Made by a program: the position numbers and the translations under genes. The notes beneath the pieces are model-generated. The model was given only the letters and a program-made list of their open reading frames with translations, was not told the origin of the DNA and did not search any database. 64,000 nt of DNA, taken from positions 494,055 to 558,054 of the forward strand of contig QXEO01001027.1 of assembly GCA_007115705.1 (NCBI GenBank), read 5' to 3'. Positions within the stretch are counted from its first letter, which is position 1. Each line of letters begins with the position of its first letter. This DNA is from Dactylis glomerata. Lineage: Eukaryota; Streptophyta; Magnoliopsida; Poales; Poaceae. Below are positions 1-9,570 of this stretch, in pieces.

Positions 1-115
1 ATACCAACAAGCTCCCAGTTTGATGATATCTTCACCAAAGGGTTACCTACAACTATGTTTGAAGAATTCCGATCCAGTCTCAATATTGAGACCTCCCATG
101 CTTCGACTGTGGGGG
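1..115 (+). pseudogene. 3' end of Copia pol (RNase H tail), truncated by window edge
   Basis: Frame 1 from base 1 reads ...SQFDDIFTKGLPTTMFEEFRSSLNI..., the usual last residues of a Copia polyprotein (the 'ADIFTKGLP...F..FR..L.I' tail after RNase H). It runs straight into a G-rich polypurine tract at about 109-115 and then an LTR start. The rest of the element lies left of the window, so integrity cannot be judged. Confidence 0.75.
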
Positions 116-270
116 TGTTGAGTAATATATTCCGATTATACCAGGTTAGGTCAGTTAGGGTTAGGTTTTTCCTCTCCCTCTTATGTATTCTCCTATATAT
201 ATCCATGTACCCCTTTGGTGAATCATACACAATAATACAAAAACCATCTATCTTCTTGGATGTTTGACTG
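116..270 (+). repeat. 3' LTR of the Copia element (right end uncertain)
   Basis: The LTR begins with TGTTGAGTAATATATTCCG directly after the polypurine tract. It contains a TATA-like 'ctcctatatatatcc' at about 190-205 and an 'acacaataatacaaaa' region typical of short Copia LTRs near the polyadenylation site. The exact end is uncertain because the partner LTR is outside the window; a CA end near 270 is a guess. Confidence 0.5.
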
Positions 271-1159
271 CACTATCTTATTATTACACATCTCTATGAA
301 CTACTGCTTTATTTTAACAGGTAGTTCTTGGTTTGGTTGCACATATATTCTTAATTGAATGGACATGTACACACAATCTATTCATTAGGAGTTTGGACTC
401 TATGTTAAGTTGTAATTTCTATAGTGTGTTTATTAAAAATGGTTTCCTACTTATGTAGGTCTATATAGTTTACAGAATCTATTCTCTGTATCTTCCTTCT
501 CTTCTTTAGGTTGATCATGTGAAGTGATATAAACATGGGAATGAAGATGTAAATACTATGTTTTGTAATCCAATTACTAATTAACTATAGTTGTGCCAGT
601 GCAAATGGGCAAGGTGTCTATGGTGTTCTCCAGCAATGGAGATGCACAGATTCTTGCCTAGTGCAACTAGGTAAATCAAGCTCTCCCCCTCTCTACTTTA
701 TATCCTAGGTTTTATGTATAACCTTTGAGATTCCTAAGTGTGCCCGATGAAGATTTGGTGCAGTTCCTCCACTTTTGGCTCTTTTTCTTGCATCCTTCAG
801 ATCTTTCTACCTCACTACTGAGTGTGGTTAGAGATTTTGCCTCTCTCTTAGCCTCTAGCCCGAGAGTGATACTTGTGAGCTTGCTAAGGATTGATCTAGG
901 CTTGGGTCTGGGGGTGCTATTTATAATCTTTAAGGGTTCATCTTGTTTTGACTCATCACTGCATTAGATCAAAAGTTATAGGTGGTTTTACAGAAAGGTC
1001 ATCACTGCGACGACAAGATTGACTTGCACTACCGTCGGCAAGCCTGACACAAAGGAGAAAAGGAGGCGGTCGACATAGGGCGTAACCGGTGGTTTTACAG
1101 AATGTATGTCTTTTTATCCTTTGTTTTTAGGTTTGTCTTTCTCTCTATTTTTTGAAATT
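271..1159. other. No recognisable gene or repeat
   Basis: About 0.9 kb of AT-rich DNA with frequent stops. The 80-codon open frame at 725-967 has no recognisable motif and I do not regard it as a gene. Confidence 0.4.
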
Positions 1160-1311
1160 TTATTAAGTCTTAGTCACCTCCAAAAAGTGTAACCGCAGTT
1201 AAAAAAGTGCAGTTAGAACGAGTTGCACTTTTTGGCAGAAAAGTGTAGTTACACTTTATAAAAGAAAAGTGCAACCGGTTCACATTTTTTTGGTGACTAA
1301 TACTTAATAAA
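1160..1311. mobile_element. MITE with about 19-bp terminal inverted repeats
   Basis: The left end TATTAAGTCTTAGTCACC (from 1161) is mirrored at the right end by GGTGACTAATACTTAATA (1292-1309), one mismatch. Total length is about 150 bp. The interior is partly palindromic and rich in 'AAAAGTG..AACC' blocks. No coding capacity. The superfamily is not certain; flanking TA/TTA would fit Mariner or Harbinger types. A related 'cagtcacc..agaaaagtataactgcagtt' motif forms the target into which the neighbouring CACTA element inserted (1381-1400 plus 3548-3567). Confidence 0.6.
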
Positions 1312-1820
1312 TCCTCGGTCACCCAAGACATCGCAATTCTTGGGTTTGTCAGTCTTAGTTGAGTGAAGTTTCTTACATCTCAGTCACCTTAGAAAAGTAT
1401 CACTAGTGGAAAAATGGGCTTCCATTCGTCCCATTTGTCCCGAACCAAATTCGATCCGCGGCTAAAGGGTCCATCAGTCCCGGTTCATTTGAAAATGTGG
1501 GCCATGGGGCATTAGTCCCGGTTCAAAAGGGACCTTCAGTCCCGGTTTCATCTAACAGCCGGGACTAATGCCCCATGGGCCTTTAGTCCCGGCTCGTGGC
1601 ACAAACCGGGACTAAAGGTCATCCTTTAGTCCCGGTTCGTTCCACGAGCCGGGACCAATGACCTGTTCAAACGAACCGCCCACTTCGCGCCAGTTATCGA
1701 TCGACGACGCTTCGGATATCGATCGACATTACGAGCGACGATCGGGAACCGGCGCCGGCGACCTTGAAACTCGCCTGCATTCACATCAACGCCGGCGTGC
1801 TCCTCATCTTCCCTCTTTCA

Positions 1821-1830
1821 CTATATAAAG
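1821..1830 (+). promoter_or_regulatory. TATA box of the CACTA-borne exonuclease gene
   Basis: CTATATAAAG lies about 120 bp upstream of the ATG at 1950, giving an expected transcription start near 1850-1860 and a leader of about 95 nt. It argues that promoter and gene were captured together and against starting translation further upstream. Confidence 0.6.
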
Positions 1831-1949
1831 CACTCATATTTGATCATCTTCTTCCCCCAAAACATCTCCCTAGCCTCTTCTTCCCCAAACCTCTCCCACA
1901 CATCACCACATACCGCCGGCGCCCGCGATCTCTCTCTCCCTCGACGACA

Positions 1950-2624
1950 ATGGAGGAGCAACTTTGGCCCCAGTCTCGGATCTACTACGTGGTCATCGAA
2001 GAGATGAACTTCACCATCACGGAGACTCTCCGTGCTTCGAGGGTGGAGAAGTGGATCCGCTTGGTCAAGCGCCGGCTCCTCGACGACGCACCGGTCAAGT
2101 GCGTGGGCTTGGACTGTGAGTTCACCACTCACGCGCGCCCTCAACGTGCCACCGTCCTTCAACTCTCGGTGGCGTCCGAGATATTGGTCTTTCAAATTTG
2201 CAAGGCCAATGGCGTGCCGCAACTTCTCAAGGACTTCTTGAAGGACACCACCATCAAGTTTTGTGGTGTGGCTATCAACAACGATCTGCGCATGCTAAGG
2301 CCATACAGAATTGTTATTCCGTCCGCGTATGATCTTCAACAGGTTGTCCCAAACCCCACTAGCAAGCTAACGCCGAGTCTCTATGATTTGGCCAATGCTA
2401 CTATTGGAACACATCTTGAGAAGAAGAAGAGGGACAACAAGAAGAAGAAGGACAAGAAGAAGAAGGAGAAGAAGGACAAGAAGAAGGGAGAAGAAGAAGA
2501 AGAAGAGGATGATGAAGAAGATGAACTAATTTTTGGTTGGGAAAAAGTTCCATTGAGCTTCAACCAACTATTGTATGCCGCTTTAGACGCTCGCCTAGGC
2601 TTTGAGATTGCTAGGAGATTCTGA
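1950..2624 (+). CDS. DEDDy-type 3'-5' exonuclease (WRN-exonuclease-like), intronless, inside a CACTA element
   Basis: This 224-residue protein has the three motifs of the DnaQ/WRN-like 3'-5' exonuclease fold: Exo I in VGLDCEF (D55, E57), Exo II in FCGVAINNDLRML (D112) and Exo III in YAALDARLGFEI (Y209, D213). All four metal-binding acids and the DEDDy tyrosine are present, so the core looks catalytically competent. Between Exo II and Exo III is a low-complexity insert (about 148-192) of lysine runs followed by glutamate/aspartate runs. ATG 1950 was chosen because it follows the TATA box by the right distance; the frame stays open upstream but lacks another ATG. The family degrades nucleic acid from the 3' end; the substrate here is unknown. 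The gene is intact and intronless. Confidence 0.8.
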   Translation: MEEQLWPQSRIYYVVIEEMNFTITETLRASRVEKWIRLVKRRLLDDAPVKCVGLDCEFTTHARPQRATVLQLSVASEILVFQICKANGVPQLLKDFLKDTTIKFCGVAINNDLRMLRPYRIVIPSAYDLQQVVPNPTSKLTPSLYDLANATIGTHLEKKKRDNKKKKDKKKKEKKDKKKGEEEEEEDDEEDELIFGWEKVPLSFNQLLYAALDARLGFEIARRF

Positions 2625-3071
2625 AAGCTAAAGGGCTACAATAGCCATGTTGATCGTCTTAACCTTAATAATTAGGTGGATGATTATGTATGGAAAAATG
2701 TTGGATGATGAGCTTGCTTGGAAAATGTACTCCCTTTGAGCCATGTCGATGAGTATATGTTTGGAAAAATGTACTCCCTTTGTTTCGGTTAACAAAGTCT
2801 ACTAATTTTTGAATTTGTGATTTTTCAAGTATTTTGGCTTTTTTGAATATTTTAATCATCTAAAAATTAATAATTAAATTATACATAAAGATTATTTGAA
2901 ATTCATTGGTGCTTATTATTCTTAATCATTGTTTCTTATTTTGTGAATTTATTTGGAATTTAAAAAAGTAATATTATATATTACCAAAGTGTATAGGTTA
3001 ATAGAATTGGTACCATACCATTATCAAGAAGTTGCGAGCGCAGTCTTGGAAGCTAGTAGGGAAGGAATGGA
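2625..3071. other. CACTA interior, non-coding
   Basis: AT-rich DNA after the exonuclease stop. It contains two copies of 'ttggaaaa(a)tgtactccctttg' (about 2718-2740 and 2761-2783). The phrase 'tactccctttg' recalls Stowaway-type MITE ends, but no paired terminus is present. Confidence 0.4.
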
Positions 3072-3127
3072 GAAGTTAAGCGTGCTAAGGGTGGAGCAGT
3101 GTGCGGATGGGTGACCAACCGGGAAGT
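3072..3127 (+). other. 5S-rRNA-derived module with pol III internal-promoter boxes
   Basis: The 56 bp match the 3' half of plant 5S rRNA without any gap: GAAGTTAAGCGTGCT (box A) and GGATGGGTGACC (box C core) are exact, with the intermediate element between them diverged. Against the 5S sequence as I remember it, about 43 of 56 positions agree. The 5' half of 5S rRNA is not recognisable, so this is not a functional rRNA gene. The preserved spacing of box A and box C is what TFIIIA reads. It lies inside the CACTA element. Confidence 0.65.
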
Positions 3128-3229
3128 GAGGACCACAAGTACTTGTAATTTGATATGACATATGGAGTGAGAGCCATAAGTATCTAATTTGATATGAGAA
3201 TAGAGATGATTAGATAATAGAGAAATAAA

Positions 3230-3347
3230 GAAAATACAGAAATTCTGAAACAGAAAATACAATTTTATTCCGAATGGACCTATAATCCGAAAATACAGAA
3301 ATTCCGAAACAGAAAATACAATTTTATTCCGAATGGACCTATAATCC
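3230..3347. repeat. 59-bp tandem duplication inside the CACTA element
   Basis: Copy 1 (3230-3288) and copy 2 (3289-3347) share the unit starting GAAAATACAGAAATTC and ending GGACCTATAATCC. They differ at about two positions, so the duplication is recent relative to the element. It abuts the right subterminal repeats. Confidence 0.85.
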
Positions 3348-3619
3348 CGGTCCGTGTTACGAACCGGGACCAAAGGTCCTCAAGCCGCAGCACATGCCCC
3401 GGGCCACGTGGAGGACCATTGGTCCCGGTTTCTAAGCAACCGGGACTAAAGGCTGGAGCCTTTAATCGCGCTTTGTTAGTCCCGGTTGCGGCAACCAGAA
3501 TCAATGGGCTTTACAAACCGGGATTGAAGGCATTTTTTCCACCAGTGTATAACTGCAGTTAACAAAGGGTCTCGAGTATACCCCTTCCCCGCTACCTCCA
3601 TAGAACGGGAGAAACCAAA

Positions 3620-3832
3620 TTGCTAGTGACCAATTTTTTGGTCATAATGCTTATGACCATCTATTTTGGTCAGAATCGCTTATGACCAATCAGGAAATTG
3701 GTCATCGTAGGCCGTCAATGACGCTCAACTGGCGACCAAGTATTTTTGGTCACAAGAGGGTCACAAGTTGAACAACAATGACCATCTAGTGACCAAAGTG
3801 AAGGAACGCCAATCAACATATTTCTTGTAGTG
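3620..3832. mobile_element. Remnant of a second CACTA-type element (right end)
   Basis: The end ...CATATTTCTTGTAGTG at 3817-3832 is the inverted form of the common grass CACTA terminus CACTACAAGAAATATG. The 200 bp before it hold repeated 'GACCA..TTGGTCA' palindromes typical of subterminal repeats. I cannot find a matching left terminus, so it is treated as a fragment. Confidence 0.5.
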
Positions 3833-4090
3833 TATGCGGCACTCCATAGTGCTAGAAGCGTGGTGTGACTTCTCCGGAGGACGCAGAGGTTGCGGGTCAT
3901 GTCCATTGCGTTGATCTGCCGATGTCATCATTTGTTTCTCTTTTTTCTCTCGTTTTTTCTTTTAGACTAGGTTTATGCTTCAGTTTTATTAAGCTTGTTG
4001 TAGAGTGCAACCGATGAATTTTTTTCCTGACCGTAACCTAGCAAATCGGTATTACCTATCGCAATTTTTTGGGTTCATTTTCGTGTGGGA

Positions 4091-4230
4091 GACCAAGGAG
4101 AATCACGGACGGAACGGACTGCGTATGTTGACGACGTACAGGAGCCGGATAATGTAGGAAACCACGTACGGAGTAGTTTTTTTCCGAGTCCTTGTTCGCC
4201 TCGGTCGGTCGGTTTTTCTGTTCGTTATAA
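4091..4230 (+). promoter_or_regulatory. Second copy of the POP2-like gene promoter, without its gene
   Basis: The block shares with 9571-9704, in the same order, GACGGAACGGACTGCGTA, CAGGAGCCGG, TACGTACG, GTTCGCCTCGGT, TCGGT and the TATA region CGTTATAA. In the right copy the POP2-like coding region follows; here the sequence changes at 4234, exactly at a Helitron-like CTAG terminus. It is a duplicated promoter cut off by a later insertion or rearrangement. Confidence 0.6.
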
Positions 4231-4233
4231 ATA

Positions 4234-4268
4234 CTAGTTGAATGCCCGCGCGCTGCCACGGGTTCTCA
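4234..4268 (-). mobile_element. Helitron-like 3' terminus (element extends to the right on the minus strand)
   Basis: On the minus strand the sequence ends ACCCGTGGCAGCGCGCGGG, then CATTCAA, then CTAG, with A on the far side of the junction. The 6-bp stem CCCGTG/CGCGGG with a 6-nt loop, a spacer of about 7 nt and a terminal CTRR fit a Helitron 3' end. The matching 5' end (TC...) was not found. The RING-H2 fragment at 6.6-7.1 kb has the same orientation and could be cargo. Confidence 0.5.
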
Positions 4269-4269
4269 A

Positions 4270-6600
4270 ATTTGTTTTGCCGCACATATGTAAAACATAA
4301 TAGCTACTCCCACTGTTCCATAATTCTTGTCATGATTTTAGTTTAAAACTTAACTAAATCCACAACAAGAATCATAGAATGGATGGAAGTACATACCACT
4401 TGCATTGTTACAAAAATCTAACGAAATTATGACAAATGATTAATAGAATCCGTGAACATTTTCTCGATGATTTGCATAGATGATGTATTTACAGTTGTGT
4501 CACTAAACATAAACAAAAATGTCTAGGGGTTTCTCGAGTGTTTATTTTCTATAAAGGTCATACACTAAGTCATACCGCATCAACTCTAGCAAACTAAAAT
4601 TCCTCCAAAGCTTAATTATCTTCTGAAATCTTAAGGTGTGAACACCCTCTATAGAGTATTTTAGGGCATATATACCCGGTGATTCAATGACTTCCAAGCC
4701 CTAAAAAATTGTGATGGCATCAAGCAGAACATGTCACTTCCTCTTCCAAGCCCTCACATGTCGTTCTGTTCCTAATTTCACTATGATGCCTGTTGGTGCT
4801 TCTCTTTAGCACGAATCTAACAAAGTCTGCACTATGCCATATCCTGGTTACCTACCTCATGACTTACGTAAAAAAATCAAGTTTCACAATAAACTCCTAC
4901 ATTTTTTGGCAGTACTGTCATTCATCAGCCATCAGCAGTTGGTTCTTCAACAACATGAATTTTGATGATGATTAAATAGTGTTCGCAGAAAAGACCTGCC
5001 AATCATAGAGAGCAAAAAGTCGGTGAAAAATGCATACATATGATGTTTCAGTGTTTGACACATAACCTCATGAAAAGCATCTAACAATATGCACCTTCTC
5101 TTCTAAAACTTGTCATTAAGCAGCAAGAGAGCAATTCTTACCTACCATGTGGTTCTAAAAATTGACATATAGCAGAGTGTGCTGAATAATTTATTCTTAA
5201 AGTGCAGACCCCATCAAGTTCTGGAAGCAAGTATATGCAATACAACATAAATAATTATCCAGCAATCTTTGAAAAAGATTAAAGGAATATGCAAAAACAT
5301 AGCAAAGAAAAATATGTGGCTCATCATCGCGCCTCTGAATGGCCAGGATGAATTCCCCATGTAATCTGATTGTTCCATGGTTTGGCTTTCTTCACCCCCT
5401 TTAATTTCATGTTTGTAACTCTGAAGAGCCGCCTTAGCTCGGTATGATAGAAGACCAAAGGTAGGAGACTCTCCCCTCCCGAAGTTCTAAAAAGATGCGT
5501 GTAACTACTTGGAAGAATTTGCAAGAACGGAACTAACCAGTCTTTAAGGAGCAGAAAAATGTTGATCTGGGGACATCCAGAGATGAGTTGCAGGGGACGG
5601 CAGCCGGCAGGTGCAGGTCAGTGGGCAGGGGCGCAGGGTGCAGAGCAGGCGGGGCGATGCGGGAAGGACGACGTGCAGTGCAGTGTGCCAGATGGTGATA
5701 GATTAACAGCTTTGGTGCGGCATTGCAATAGATTAGCAGCTTCCCGGACGAGCGCTTTCTAGTTCCCGTCGACAAGGTGACTGCCATCTGAATGCAAATC
5801 CAACATCATCTTGGGCGTCCTGGCATGACAGAACTCCTTTCATAGGACATGTTGCATAATAGTGACCATAACCAAGCTGCAAAAGTACATCAGAAGTCCA
5901 GGTATCATTATCCCGTTCTGAATTAATAACCACTAATATGTCAAGTAAATGCTTACCAAACTACGCTAGCCAAGAGCTGGAAGCAAAGCTCATGCTATCT
6001 GCACTGTGAGAACTACTGCCAAGTTTTGAAATCTCATATATATATCATTAACTCCTACAAGTTTTAACTCTCCATTCAGTTCAAAAAGTGAGGATTGTTG
6101 TGTATGAACATTGAGAGTAGCACTATTACACAAGGAAATTATGCTAGTAATTAGAAGAGCGTACACTGTACCCCTTCGATCAGCACGTTGAACCATGTAT
6201 TCTCCATGGGCGCCATAACCTTGACAAGTTGTCTTGCCCTTCAATATGTTAAGTGATGATAGATATGGTGTTAAGCTTCAATCAATGAGTGTGTGATAGC
6301 ATACTCGTGCAACATAGACAACTGGGGCTGTCTGGATGTACCTCTCGTCATGGGCACTGTGGAAAGGGGCAGAACGTGGTCTCGAATTTTGAACCAAGCA
6401 TTACAGACTTTCTAAAGAATTATTTGCAATAAAGGTGAACTGCAAAAAGAATAGAAATTAATAATTACATAAACTCTTAACTCGGCCTCTGAAATCCAAT
6501 CTTGCTAATTGATGCTTAGTAAGATAACTTCAAGAAAATAACCGAATTCAAGTACTGAACGCTTCATACCTAGAAGATGCATGTACCCAGTGGACTGACA
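4270..6600. other. No intact gene; AT-rich with possible captured exon fragments on the minus strand
   Basis: Long open frames are absent. Stretches at 5733-5933 and 5990-6244, read on the minus strand, look protein-like (QLGYGHYYATCPMKG and GYGAHGEYMVQRADRRG), but I cannot assign a family. They are separated by AT-rich, intron-like DNA. This is compatible with a captured multi-exon gene segment inside a Helitron, but is not proof. Confidence 0.3.
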
Positions 6601-6644
6601 TGGCCAACTGAAAGGTGCCAAGGTGCCCAACGGCGGAGGCTAGT

Positions 6645-7100
6645 TCAGCTGCGGATGGACAACGCTTTGAGGGGAAGAGGGAGCGGGTGACACCGAGGCA
6701 ACCACACAAGAACGGCGATGATGAGCCACATAACATATTCCTCCATGACGCGCAGCTCCGCACAGAGCCTGACGAAACCAACACCGATGCAGGTGTCCGC
6801 TAACACCCAGCTTTGAGCCCTACGGACGGGGCGCATGGGCGACAGGGGGAGGCAATGGTCGATGCAGGCGATGTGGAACGCGTGGCCGCAGGGGGGCAAC
6901 GCGCTCGCCATAGCTCCACCAGCAGGCGGATGGTGTCCATGTCCCGGTTTATGATGTACGTGCCCTTTACCGCCGCCTCCAGCTGAACAAGTGCCCGGCG
7001 CGCCGCCCTCGGGAAGATCCCATCAAAGCCGCCTACATCATCAGGAACACTGCGAGTTCCGCCAGGACGCCCCGACAATAACCATTGCGGCGACGAATGC
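6645..7100 (-). pseudogene. Degenerate RING-H2 finger (ATL-type E3 ligase) fragment
   Basis: On the minus strand 6911-6800 reads LPPCGHAFHIACIDHCLPLSPMRPVRRA, close to the second half of a RING-H2 finger (CxHxFHxxCIDxWL..SPxCPxCR). The last cysteine pair is changed (MRPVRR), the conserved tryptophan is cysteine, and the first zinc ligands are not in frame. Upstream on the same strand (about 7130-7070) a hydrophobic stretch LSVSFMVAFVAAMVIVGA could be the membrane segment typical of ATL proteins, followed by a stop. RING ligases transfer ubiquitin; this copy cannot form a normal zinc site. Confidence 0.55.
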
Positions 7101-7812
7101 GACCATGAAGGACACCGAGAGCGCCTGCCTTAGCCGCGCGAGGGTGCTGATGCTGCGACGCACCGCCTTCTCATTCCTGCCGGAGTTGGGACCCTTGAGA
7201 AAGCCGTTCTCTTACGATTGCCTAGGCGGCGGAGCGCCGCTGCATCCCTGGCGCCGAAATCGCCTCTTGCGGAGACGTTGACGAGGTGGTCTTCCCTGAC
7301 CGCCTTTCGTCCTCCGCGTCCGCCGCGCTTCTTTCCCGCAGCCGACGTTTTACCAAAAGGAACAACGCCGCTGCATCCCAGCGCCAAAATAGCCTCCTAC
7401 AGAGATGACGTCGAGGTGAAGGTGATCTAGCCTGAAGGGCTTTCATTCTCCTCCTCCGGTGGACGCGCTCTGACTCACCTTCCCGTAGGCCGTAGCTGCC
7501 GTTCACGGTCGCCGACGCGGTCATGGTAGCGACAGTGTGGATCTAGGCCAGCGGTGGTGCGGACATCGGCGTCGAAGCAGTTGAGGACTTGGGGAAGATG
7601 TGGGCGGGGGGATTCGGGTGTTGGTGCGAGAGTGGCCTCTCCACAGATTCTAACTGATCGTTGGTCGATACATGGCAGAATCGTGGGGGGAGAGGACGGA
7701 CGCACGACTTTATTTTTTTTTCTCTCAAGATTTTTGCGCTGCGGCTTAGGAGGGACGACGTACTGCCAGCCAATCATCACCTCTAGCCAATCATCACCTC
7801 TCAAGATTTTTT
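7101..7812. other. GC-rich stretch with overlapping open frames, no recognised gene
   Basis: High GC leaves several frames open on both strands (up to 109 codons) with arginine/proline-rich, unrecognisable translations. Two copies of 'agccaatcatcacctct' lie at about 7768-7802. It may be the GC-rich 5' part of the RING-H2 gene on the minus strand. Confidence 0.3.
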
Positions 7813-8453
7813 CTCTGACACTTATTTCTGATCGAAGGGAATAGTTACTTATTGTTGAAATTACTATCTAACTGAATTATACTTGGGGTTGAAGATTTTT
7901 GTGGAAAAATTGCTATATGAATTTACTTCAGGAAGTAACTATCACAAATTACTATTGCGTAATTATGATCGAAATTACTATTGGATTGAATTACACTTAG
8001 TGTTGTATTTATAGCAGGAAATAACTTTCGAAAATTACTATTACATAATTATTATCAAAATTAATGTTGGATTGAATTACACTTAGTGTTGAATTTTTTA
8101 TCAAAAAATTACTGCATGTCATGGTGTTAAATTTCTAGTAGATTATAACTTATTTGGAGTGTTCTTATTGACATGACGTTGAAAAATTACTATTTGATAA
8201 TTATAGCTGAAATTACTACCGGAGTGTATTAAACTTGGGTTGAAGGTTTTAACTTAATTGGAGTGTTCTTTTTTTTTGAGTCGTTGCGTACCTACCTTTA
8301 ACAATTGAAGCTTAAAACAAAAGTCTTTTCAAAGTTACCCTAGGAGAATCCCGATGTTCTTTGGAGTGCGTTTTTTGACCAATTTTATATCTACTATTTA
8401 AGTGGTGAAGATTAAATCAAAATTTTGTGCTCGTCATGCTAATCTTCTAGTAG
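7813..8453. repeat. AT-rich dispersed repeat, unit A copy 1
   Basis: From 'tgacacttatttctgatc' to 'gctaatcttctagtag' this block is collinear with 13731-14370 (unit A copy 2). Shared phrases include 'gaattatacttggggttgaag', 'attgaattacacttag' and 'ggtgaagattaaatcaaaattttg'. No coding capacity. The element family is not recognised. The match ends abruptly at 8453, where POP2-like locus DNA begins. Confidence 0.75.
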
Positions 8454-8454
8454 A

Positions 8455-8725
8455 CGCGATCCATGTGGTCACCTGGATGCTGAGAGGAAGCCACTGTCAA
8501 AATGCAAGAATTGTGGTGCTGGGAGCGAGGTCGAGAGAATAGCTCTGTAGTTTCTGTTTTTGTTGGTTTTAGTAGGTTGGCCAGCAGAGGCACCAGTTTG
8601 AAAACTTTGTTGATATTTACTTTTGCTGAACCTTTTTCTTGTTTTCGTTAGTTGTTGTATCCGGAACTGGTGGTTTCTTTTCTATGAAATGGAACCGGGG
8701 CATGAGCCCTTTTCGTCTAAAAAAG
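8455..8725 (+). mobile_element. Possible LINE 3' end
   Basis: A short frame DPCGHLDAERKPLSKCKNCGAG.. with a C..H..CxxC pattern ends at a TAG near 8550. It is followed by about 175 bp resembling a grass LINE 3' UTR ('tttctatgaaatgg...cccttttcgtctaaaaaaga') ending in a short A-rich tail. No target duplication was identified. Confidence 0.35.
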
Positions 8726-8897
8726 ATGTCGCAGATGGATTTCGAATAGGATACACAAATTTGCAGATCAATAGTGTTGCCAAATTTGATCTGCAAATCT
8801 GCGTAGAAAAAAATCTTATTTGCTAGGTAGGTCAGCTCACAATTTGTTTAGAGAAAGTATGAGCCTGTATCTCTCGATTATACGCAAGCACCTTCAA

Positions 8898-9343
8898 TGC
8901 AATGTCTCTGCACTGCGATCCTACTGAGAGTCGGCACCGATTACACTAAACAAAAGTAGCATTCTGTTATGGGTTAACTATGCAAATCAACATTCTGTTT
9001 TGGGTGAAATTAGCAAGTGTGTGTAGCTATCCTGTAACTTGTAAGGGGTTCGCCTCTGAACTTGAGGCCACACAAGGTGACCCTGGCCAAGATTAGCTCT
9101 CATGATGCAGAGTCGGGTTCGCCTTCAGTTTTAGTTTTAGTTTTAGTATTATGCAATGCTGCACTGCGATCCTAGTGACAGTCAGCACCGATTATAGTAA
9201 ACAAAATGGCATTCTGTTCTCGGCCGGTGAAATTAGCTCTAGCCACCGTGTAACTTGTAAGGGTTTTCCTCTGAGCATGAGGCCACACATGGTGACCCTG
9301 GCCAAGATGAGCTCTCATGCTGCAGAGTCCGGTTCGCCTTCAG
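8898..9343. repeat. Imperfect tandem duplication upstream of the POP2-like gene
   Basis: Copy 1 (8898-9128) and copy 2 (9152-9343) share 'tgcaatg..ctgcactgcgatcct', 'gtaacttgtaagggtt' and 'gaggccacaca.ggtgaccctggcc..' in order. A short TTTTAG array (9126-9147) separates them. Copy 2 has internal deletions. Confidence 0.75.
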
Positions 9344-9570
9344 AGTACATGGCATTCATCCGCCGCCAGCCGCCGGGGGTGGGCGTACTGCCGGCCGCGC
9401 AGGCAGGACCTCCTCGCTGACGCTGCCCCAGCCGAGCTGCTCACTGCTCTCCTCATCTCGCTTGCAACCTCTGCGGCGTCAGCGGCACCGTGAAGGCCGG
9501 CCGGGCGTGACGGGGTCTACACCGCTCGTCCTCCTCGTACCGTATCGGCCACATCGCCCACGGTGATGGC

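Larger units (their letters stand above)
1401..3547. mobile_element. Complete small CACTA (DTC) transposon carrying a captured exonuclease gene
   Basis: The element begins CACTAGTGGAAAAATGG at 1401 and ends with the inverted complement ...CATTTTTTCCACCAGTG at 3547. A perfect 3-bp target-site duplication TAT lies at 1398-1400 and 3548-3550; 3 bp is the CACTA hallmark. Subterminal regions (1480-1680 and 3345-3530) hold many copies of the 10-mer AGTCCCGGTT in both orientations, as in CACTA transposase-binding arrays. At 2,147 bp there is no TNPA/TNPD transposase, so it is non-autonomous. Its cargo is a 224-codon exonuclease gene with its own TATA box and a 5S-rRNA-like module. Confidence 0.9.

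Noticed and set aside
1821..2222. 133-codon minus-strand frame opposite the exonuclease gene
   Set aside because: Shadow frame without motifs; the plus strand carries the complete DEDDy motif set.
2381..2563. Serine/phenylalanine-rich minus-strand peptide at 2.4-2.5 kb
   Set aside because: It is only the reverse translation of the AAG/GAA-repeat insert of the exonuclease.
3072..3127. Functional 5S rRNA gene
   Set aside because: Only the 3' half is recognisable and the 5' half is absent; kept as a derived module only.
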